Below are positions 58,402-64,000 of a DNA stretch of 64,000 bases, piece by piece. Origin of the DNA: Methylophilales bacterium (GTDB taxonomy: Bacteria; Pseudomonadota; Gammaproteobacteria; Burkholderiales; Methylophilaceae); contig CP081940.1 in assembly GCA_019823025.1 (NCBI GenBank), forward strand, positions 744,001 to 808,000. The letters run 5' to 3'. Under the pieces are notes generated by a model. The model made no database searches, was not told the DNA's origin, and saw only the letters and a list, made by a program, of their open reading frames with translations. The translations under genes were made by a program, and so were the position numbers. Position 1 is the first letter of the stretch; each line of letters starts with the position of its first letter.

Positions 58402-59775
58402 TTTAGATTTTGCTTTTTTAAGTGCTAAATTTACGGCAGTAAATCCCGTACTTCCAATATGCCTTCTTGACTGAATTGATCCCTTCAAAGATAAAAATTT
58501 GAAGACATCTTGATCTATCAATTGATGGAATTTTTTTAGCTCAGATAGATTCATTTCTGATAAATCATAACCTTGATCAATTGCATATTTCACAGCTTTA
58601 GCGACCACGCCATGAGACTCCCTAAAAGGTAAACCTTTTTTTACTAAATAATCCGCTAAATCCGTTGCCGTCGCATACCCCTTCAAGGCTGAATTTTCCA
58701 TATTTTCAGGAAATACCTTAATTTTAGAAATCATCTCCCCATAAATTTTTAATGTATCTAAAACAGTGTCTACAACGTCAAAAATAGGCTCCTTATCCTC
58801 TTGATTATCTTTATTATAAGCAAGCGACTGCCCTTTCATTAATGTGAGTAAACTGACTAGGTGCCCATTTACTCTTCCAGTTTTACCTCTAACTAATTCT
58901 GGTACATCAGGATTTTTTTTCTGGGGCATTATGCTTGATCCCGTACAAAAACTATCTGAAATCTCAATAAAATTAAAAAATGGGCTCGACCACATCACTA
59001 ATTCTTCTGACCATCTTGAAAGATGGGTCATTAAAAGTGACGCATTTGCATTAAATTCGATCAAAAAATCTCTATCTGATACTGCATCGATTGAGTTTTC
59101 CATAACTCCTTCAAAATTTAATAATTTAGCTACAAACCTTCTATCAATTGGATAAGAGGTACCAGCGAGTGCCGCTGCGCCTAAGGGCAAAGTATTAATT
59201 CTTATTCTAGAATCAATAAATCTTGCCTTATCTCTTTCTAACATTTCAAAGTAAGCAAGCAAATGGTGGGCAAAGCTAATTGGTTGAGCTACTTGAAGAT
59301 GGGTTAAGCCAGGCATGATGGTGGTAACATGTTTTTCGGCCTTAGCTAACGTAGCTTGTTGTAATTTTTTGATTAAATTTACTAATTGATCTGTGGCATC
59401 TCTGAGGAAAAGCCTCATATCAGTTGCCACTTGATCATTTCTTGATCTACCTGTATGCAGTTTTTTTCCTGCCTCACCAGCAATATCAGTTAATCTTTTC
59501 TCTATATTAAGATGAACATCTTCAAGGTCAATGGACCATTCAAAATTATTTGCGATGACTTCTTTTTTGATTTGGTTTAAACCTTTTTTGATAGCACTAA
59601 AATCTTTGGATGAAATGATTTTTTGTTTTTTTAACATTTCTGCATGCGCTAGTGAACCTGCAATATCATATATTGCAAGTCTTTGGTCAAAATTTACTGA
59701 CGCTGTATATCTTTTAACTATCTCACTAGTTGGCTCTGAAAATCTGTCTGACCAATTTTGTTTACTTTTTTTCAT
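58396..59775 (-). CDS. argH: Argininosuccinate lyase
   Basis: This is the last step of arginine synthesis. The start is taken as the ATG at 59775 ([16 protein letters not shown]), because the 17 codons upstream lack family sequence. Signatures are [18 protein letters not shown], the catalytic [20 protein letters not shown] and the HTGRSRNDQ His. At 459 aa it is full length. It is divergent from hemC. Confidence 0.96.
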   Translation of the reverse strand: MKKSKQNWSDRFSEPTSEIVKRYTASVNFDQRLAIYDIAGSLAHAEMLKKQKIISSKDFSAIKKGLNQIKKEVIANNFEWSIDLEDVHLNIEKRLTDIAGEAGKKLHTGRSRNDQVATDMRLFLRDATDQLVNLIKKLQQATLAKAEKHVTTIMPGLTHLQVAQPISFAHHLLAYFEMLERDKARFIDSRIRINTLPLGAAALAGTSYPIDRRFVAKLLNFEGVMENSIDAVSDRDFLIEFNANASLLMTHLSRWSEELVMWSSPFFNFIEISDSFCTGSSIMPQKKNPDVPELVRGKTGRVNGHLVSLLTLMKGQSLAYNKDNQEDKEPIFDVVDTVLDTLKIYGEMISKIKVFPENMENSALKGYATATDLADYLVKKGLPFRESHGVVAKAVKYAIDQGYDLSEMNLSELKKFHQLIDQDVFKFLSLKGSIQSRRHIGSTGFTAVNLALKKAKSKL

Positions 59776-59868
59776 TTCTACAAATTTTTCTATTATTTTC
59801 AATGAATTATATATGAAAATCATCAATCATATGATTAATCTAACAATCCTCGCTGTGATAAAATCCTA

Positions 59869-60792
59869 ATGGATATGTTAAAAAAAATAATCATTGCATC
59901 TCGAGAAAGCCCCCTTGCTATGTGGCAAGCAGAATTTATTAAGAAATTGATATCTGAAGATCATCCTGGTATTGAAATAACCATTAAAGGTTTTAAAACA
60001 CAAGGTGATATTTTGTTGAATGAATCGCTAGCTACGATCGGAGGAAAAGGTCTATTCATTAAAGAGCTAGAACATGCATTGCTTGAAAGAAAAGCAGATT
60101 TAGCCGTTCATTCAATGAAAGATTTACCTATGGATATCCCTGAAGAATTTAAATTAACAGCTATCTCAAAACGCGAAGATGCAAGAGATGCCTTCGTCTC
60201 TAACGAATATGATTCTTTAAAAGATATGCCAAAAGGTTCGGTTGTTGGTACATCAAGCTTAAGAAGACAAAGTCAAATTAAATCAAAATATCCCCACTTA
60301 ATTATTGAGCCACTGAGAGGAAATTTACAAACAAGATTAAAAAAATTAGATGAGGGTCAATATGGAGGAATAATTTTAGCTGCTGCTGGACTTATCCGCT
60401 TGGATTTAAAAAAAAGAATAAGAGAATTTATCAGCCCTTCAGAAAGTATACCTGCTGTTGGACAAGGGGCCTTAGGTATTGAAATCTTATCTGATAACAA
60501 AATATTGACAGATTTATTGAGACCTTTAAATGATGAAGATACAGCCCGATGTGTATTGGCAGAAAGGACCGTAAGTCGATCTCTTGCAGGAAGTTGTACA
60601 GTTCCATTAGGTGCCTTTGCATCAATCAACAATGATATTTTTTCTATTAGAGGATTTGTGGCAAAGCCGGACGGTTCGGAAATTATTCATGCTGAGAAGA
60701 ACGGATCAAAAACAGAATTTTATAAACTTGGTGAGGCATTAGGAGAAGCTTTAATTGCTAAAGGAGCAAAAAAAATCCTATCAAATTTATAA
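59869..60792 (+). CDS. hemC: Porphobilinogen deaminase
   Basis: It polymerises porphobilinogen to hydroxymethylbilane. The opening IIASRESPLAMWQAEFIK, LPLRGNLQTRLKKL-type loop and the dipyrromethane Cys in RSLAGSCTVPLGAFA are clear. Starts at 59869 or two codons later (59875) are both plausible. It is followed by hemD after 3 bases. Confidence 0.96.
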   Translation: MDMLKKIIIASRESPLAMWQAEFIKKLISEDHPGIEITIKGFKTQGDILLNESLATIGGKGLFIKELEHALLERKADLAVHSMKDLPMDIPEEFKLTAISKREDARDAFVSNEYDSLKDMPKGSVVGTSSLRRQSQIKSKYPHLIIEPLRGNLQTRLKKLDEGQYGGIILAAAGLIRLDLKKRIREFISPSESIPAVGQGALGIEILSDNKILTDLLRPLNDEDTARCVLAERTVSRSLAGSCTVPLGAFASINNDIFSIRGFVAKPDGSEIIHAEKNGSKTEFYKLGEALGEALIAKGAKKILSNL

Positions 60793-60795
60793 AGA

Positions 60796-61563
60796 ATGAA
60801 TAGATCAAAAAAAATTGCTCTTATATCTACCCGACCGCAGAAAACTAATGTGCAATTATCAAGCGATCTTAAAAATTCAGAAATTGAGCTTTTAAGTTTC
60901 CCCCTCACTGAAATTCATCCACTTAATAACTACCAAATTTTTGATGGGGTTATAAAAAACGTAAAAACTTATCAACATATTATTTTTATCAGTACAAATG
61001 CAGTTCATTTCTTTCTTGAAAGAGTAAAAAAATTATCGCTTCAAATTCCTAAAAATTTAATATTCTCAAGTATTGGTCCTACGACAAAACTATTATTACA
61101 AAAAAAATTATCGGTGGATGTTCATTTCCCAATTAAGACTTTTGACTCTGAACATCTATTAAAAGAGAAAATTTATAAGAATGTTGAGGGTCAGAAAATT
61201 TTAATTATACGGGGCGAAGGTGGTCGTGAAACCCTAAAAAATGCTTTAGAAAAAAAAGGAGGTATTGTAAATTATGGTGAATGTTATGTAAGAAAATATG
61301 TGGATATTGACTTAATTCAACTAAAAAATGATTTGGTAAACTACCATCATCAGTTCATTCTTTTTTCGAGTACTAATAGTGCCAAGCACTTCATTGATCA
61401 ATTGCATAACATCGAAACGGGTTGGTTACAAAACATAAAAATTATCGTTAACCATAAAAAAATTGAGGGGCTACTTAGTAAAATTTTTAAGAATATTTTT
61501 GTTTGTAACAATATTGACACTCAAAATATTCGCAAACTTATTGTTTCAGAAAGCCTAAATTAA
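60796..61563 (+). CDS. hemD: Uroporphyrinogen-III synthase
   Basis: This 255 aa protein is directly downstream of hemC. HemD is highly divergent; visible support is the STRPQKTNVQLSSDL opening, FISTNAVHFFLERVKKL, LIIRGEGGRETLKNAL and LFSSTNSAKHFIDQL, typical of the two HemD domains. It cyclises hydroxymethylbilane with ring-D inversion. No hemX/hemY genes follow, unlike in many betaproteobacteria. Confidence 0.85.
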   Translation: MNRSKKIALISTRPQKTNVQLSSDLKNSEIELLSFPLTEIHPLNNYQIFDGVIKNVKTYQHIIFISTNAVHFFLERVKKLSLQIPKNLIFSSIGPTTKLLLQKKLSVDVHFPIKTFDSEHLLKEKIYKNVEGQKILIIRGEGGRETLKNALEKKGGIVNYGECYVRKYVDIDLIQLKNDLVNYHHQFILFSSTNSAKHFIDQLHNIETGWLQNIKIIVNHKKIEGLLSKIFKNIFVCNNIDTQNIRKLIVSESLN

Positions 61564-61574
61564 AAATAATTTTC

Positions 61575-62582
61575 TTATTTCTTTTTAGGTGCAAATGTAA
61601 ATGCATCTGCAAAAAATTGATTCTCAGGAAGGCCATTTTTTGTTAGGTCTATAAATGCATTTTCAACAAGCCCGGGTGCGCCACAACAATAAATTTGAAC
61701 ATCACTTAGGTTTTTAAAATCTTCTAGGACAGCATGGTGAACGAACCCACTCCTAACTTTTTCCGAAAGTCCATCCTCAATGACAGGAATATAATTTAAA
61801 TTTTTTAACTTTTTTTTCCAATCAGTAACTAACTCAGCCATATAAAGATCTTCTTTTGATCTCACGCCCCTATACAAATATATTTTTCTTTCATTTTTAG
61901 TAAAAATCATATCTTCAATAATAGATTTTATTGGTGCAAATCCAGTTCCGCCCGCAATAAAAACTATAGGCTTGTCGCTTGCTCTTAAATAGAACTGCCC
62001 TATAGGGCCCTCGATTCTATGAATTGATTTTTCTTTCATTTCATTAAAAACAAAACTTGTGAATTTTCCACCTTCAATAAGCCTTAAATGGAGTTCAATC
62101 ATTGATTCATGGGGTGCATTTGCCATTGAAAAAGCTCGACGACTTCCATCGGCCATTAAAAATTCAATATACTGACCTGCTTTAAATTTTAATGTTTCAG
62201 ATGCAGGTAGTTTAAGATACATCTGCATTACATCATGATTTAAGTTTGCTAAACTTTCTACCCTAACAGGATAAAATTTTGGCGAATATTCATCATACGC
62301 ATCTGGAATATTTGGTTCAATCACTAAATCTTCTTGGGCCATTGTTTTACAATAAAGCGTCATTCCCAATTTGATATCAGATTCTGTTAAAGCAGATGAT
62401 TGATGGTCGTTTAAGAAAAATTTACCAGATATTATTTTTCCTTTACAAGAACCACAAGCGCCATCTTGACATCCATATGGAATCGTAATTCCAGCTACTA
62501 TAGCGCCTTCTAGTATTGTTTGGCTTGGCTTGATTTCAAACTCTTCTCCAGACGACTGTATTTTAATTTTATAAGTCGTCAT
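61575..62582 (-). CDS. 2Fe-2S ferredoxin/FAD-NAD(P)H reductase
   Basis: The start is the ATG at 62582 (MTTYKIKIQSSGEEFEI). The N-terminal plant-type ferredoxin domain has PYGCQDGACGSCKGK and a fourth Cys in LYCKTM. The C-terminal reductase has RAFSMANAPHE (FAD) and IFIAGGTGFAPIKSII-like NAD(P) binding (VFIAGGTGFAPIKS), ending YCCGAPGLVENA. At 335 aa it resembles proteins annotated as CDP-6-deoxy-L-threo-D-glycero-4-hexulose-3-dehydrase reductase, but the substrate is unknown; no sugar-modifying genes are nearby. The upstream fxsA overlaps it by 14 bp. Confidence 0.85.
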   Translation of the reverse strand: MTTYKIKIQSSGEEFEIKPSQTILEGAIVAGITIPYGCQDGACGSCKGKIISGKFFLNDHQSSALTESDIKLGMTLYCKTMAQEDLVIEPNIPDAYDEYSPKFYPVRVESLANLNHDVMQMYLKLPASETLKFKAGQYIEFLMADGSRRAFSMANAPHESMIELHLRLIEGGKFTSFVFNEMKEKSIHRIEGPIGQFYLRASDKPIVFIAGGTGFAPIKSIIEDMIFTKNERKIYLYRGVRSKEDLYMAELVTDWKKKLKNLNYIPVIEDGLSEKVRSGFVHHAVLEDFKNLSDVQIYCCGAPGLVENAFIDLTKNGLPENQFFADAFTFAPKKK

Positions 62583-62991
62583 TATTTTTTTTATCCTCTC
62601 GGTGAAACTCGCCTTCAATGATGTCTGGCGTTTTTCCTTCATGAGACTTATATGCTTGTTCTTTTTTCAAAGCCGAGGCCTTGCCTCCTTGCAATAAAAT
62701 TAGCAAGCCAAATACATCCGTTATCACTCCTGGAAATAAGAATAAAATACCTGCAAGAAAATTTTTTGCTGAGCCCATTATTGCGTCAGCAGGATTTCCT
62801 CCCTTAGACATCAATCCTGTAAGTTTACTTAATGCGTTTGCCTTTTCTTCTCGAATTAATTGCCAGCCTAAAATAGCGATCGATATTAAATACAATAAGA
62901 ACCACCAGCCATAAAGATTAAAGAAATAAATAATCCCCGCTAACTCTAGGCCAGGTAATAGAATTAAAAAAATGATAATTATTTTTCGCAT
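62569..62991 (-). CDS. fxsA: FxsA family membrane protein
   Basis: This 140 aa protein has hydrophobic segments at about 4–22, 27–47 and 75–97, including LLPGLELAGIIYFFNLYG and LAGILFLFPGVITDVFGLLI, the FxsA signature. FxsA in E. coli influences phage T7 exclusion; its cellular role is unclear. It overlaps the ferredoxin-reductase gene by 14 bp and lies divergent from dsbD. Confidence 0.9.
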   Translation of the reverse strand: MRKIIIIFLILLPGLELAGIIYFFNLYGWWFLLYLISIAILGWQLIREEKANALSKLTGLMSKGGNPADAIMGSAKNFLAGILFLFPGVITDVFGLLILLQGGKASALKKEQAYKSHEGKTPDIIEGEFHREDKKNNDDL

Positions 62992-63073
62992 GTTTTAATT
63001 AAAGTTATGAAATTCATTGAGTAATTAGTCTTAATTGCGGATAATTATAAGCTTCAAATCCTATTCTATAAAG

Positions 63074-64000
63074 ATGTTAAGACATTTAAATTTAGTTTTT
63101 ATTCTGTTTTTTTTCAGCCTTTCATCATCCGCGAATGATGATTTCAGTTTTTATGATGAAAAAGAGGCTTTTCTCCCTGTTGAAGAAGCATTTCAATTTG
63201 AACTTTTGCCCGATGAAAATAAATCAATAATTAAAATAGAGCTTAATAATGCCCCCGGTTACTATACCTACAAGGCCAAGTTTAAAGTTTCTTTTGAGCC
63301 TTCAACTAAAATAGAAACAACCTATCCTCAAGGTGATATCAAAGAAGACGAATTCTTTGGAAAGCAAGAAGTTTATTTTGATAAACAAATTATTACTATT
63401 CTGCACAAAGGTCAGATACCAACTAATCAAAAAATTATAATAGATTTTCAAGGGTGTAGTGAAAAAGGTCTTTGTTATCCACCTTCAACGCATATTATTA
63501 ATATGGAAGGTCAATCTAATATAAATTATCTTTCTGAAACAGACTCATTTGTTGAAACACTTAATGACAGAAATTTCCTTATTATTTTAATAAGCTTTTT
63601 TCTAGCCGGCTTACTATTATCCTTAACACCTTGTGTTCTGCCTATGGTCCCAATTTTATCAAGTATCGTCATATCATCTAATAAGGATCATGCTATTCGT
63701 TATACTTTAAGTTATGTTGGAGGTGTATCTGCGACTTATATTATTTTTGGCATTGTTGCATCTATTACAGGTAGTTTTTTATCCTCGAGCTTGCAAAATA
63801 TTTATTTCTTATTATTCAATGGATTTTTATTTATTATTTTTGCTCTTGCCATGTTTGATGTTTTTCATTTTAATATTTCTCAAAATAATTTTCTATCAAG
63901 GCTTCTTAACAAAATAAATAAGAAAAATATCATACATATTTTTTTCCTAGGTTTGTTTTCAGCACTTATATTAAGCCCCTGTGTGGCCCCACCTTTAGCG
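63074..64000 (+). CDS. dsbD: Thiol:disulfide interchange protein DsbD, 3' end outside window
   Basis: This reading frame is open to the last base (309 codons). A signal peptide (about residues 1–20) is followed by the periplasmic DsbD-alpha domain, whose redox pair is in FQGCSEKGLCYPPS (about residues 133–139). The membrane domain begins near residue 170 with TPCVLPMVPILSS and a second Cys in SPCVAPPLA, the pair that passes electrons from thioredoxin. The C-terminal thioredoxin domain lies outside the window. It supplies reducing power to periplasmic thiols and cytochrome c maturation. Confidence 0.93.
   Translation, partial: MLRHLNLVFILFFFSLSSSANDDFSFYDEKEAFLPVEEAFQFELLPDENKSIIKIELNNAPGYYTYKAKFKVSFEPSTKIETTYPQGDIKEDEFFGKQEVYFDKQIITILHKGQIPTNQKIIIDFQGCSEKGLCYPPSTHIINMEGQSNINYLSETDSFVETLNDRNFLIILISFFLAGLLLSLTPCVLPMVPILSSIVISSNKDHAIRYTLSYVGGVSATYIIFGIVASITGSFLSSSLQNIYFLLFNGFLFIIFALAMFDVFHFNISQNNFLSRLLNKINKKNIIHIFFLGLFSALILSPCVAPPLA

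Noticed and set aside
59531..59869. A 112-codon plus-strand ORF
   Set aside because: It is antisense to the argH 5' end and has no supporting features.

Overview
This is a 64 kb chromosomal segment from an AT-rich, streamlined Gram-negative bacterium. Gene order points to a betaproteobacterium: rsmB–DUF4390–ntrY–ntrX, a zapB-like gene–zapA–6S RNA–EVE, yicC–gmk–rpoZ–spoT–ridA–recG, erpA–bactofilin–coiled-coil protein–argC–rpsI–rplM, and rimP–nusA–infB–rbfA–truB–rpsO–pnp. Low GC, tiny intergenic gaps, tail-to-tail gene overlaps and genes missing from otherwise conserved clusters suggest a free-living aquatic lineage with a reduced genome. A Methylophilales/OM43-like methylotroph is my best guess, but this is inference from gene order and composition. 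I see no prophage, insertion sequence, CRISPR array or obvious genomic island.

Layout. 1–9.7 kb: oligopeptidase A (cut by the window edge), exonuclease III, then a minus-strand operon def–fmt–rsmB–DUF4390–ntrY–ntrX, with smg divergent from def. 9.7–13.3 kb: methyl-cycle genes metK, ahcY and metF, with an S-adenosylhomocysteine (SAH) riboswitch ahead of ahcY. 13.3–16.7 kb: dapF, xerC, a ZapB-like gene, zapA, 6S RNA, DUF2237 and EVE proteins. 16.7–21.1 kb: a beta-propeller lipoprotein, ilvA, rpiA, phoU and yggX. 21.2–25 kb: a cobalamin riboswitch with two GGGG-loop hairpins ahead of a TonB-dependent B12 receptor, tRNA-Phe, a BtuM-like membrane protein, and three very small membrane-protein genes. 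25.1–32 kb: MAPEG, bacterioferritin-like and TusA-like proteins, valS, a MoeB/ThiF protein, tRNA-His/Arg/Pro, folD, and a DksA-family protein with a histone-H1-like repetitive N-terminus. 32–40.3 kb: the pnp-to-rimP translation and transcription operon. 40.4–47.3 kb: tyrS, anmK, gltA, erpA, bactofilin, argC, rpsI and rplM. 47.4–55.2 kb: ubiA, ubiC, recG, ridA, spoT, rpoZ, gmk and yicC. 55.3–64 kb: rph, rdgB, hemW, a DUF442 phosphatase, argH, hemC, hemD, a ferredoxin reductase, fxsA and the start of dsbD.

How it fits together. MetK makes SAM, AhcY removes SAH and MetF supplies 5-methyl-THF. The SAH riboswitch should raise ahcY–metF expression when SAH accumulates. The B12-controlled outer-membrane receptor and the BtuM-like inner-membrane protein suggest the cell imports cobalamin, possibly for a B12-dependent methionine synthase encoded elsewhere. 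The most unusual items are an NtrX-like regulator whose sigma-54 AAA+ domain has decayed, the two GGGG-loop hairpins of the B12 leader, a long-range pairing in the SAH riboswitch leader, the repeat-extended DksA protein, and the micro-membrane-protein cluster.
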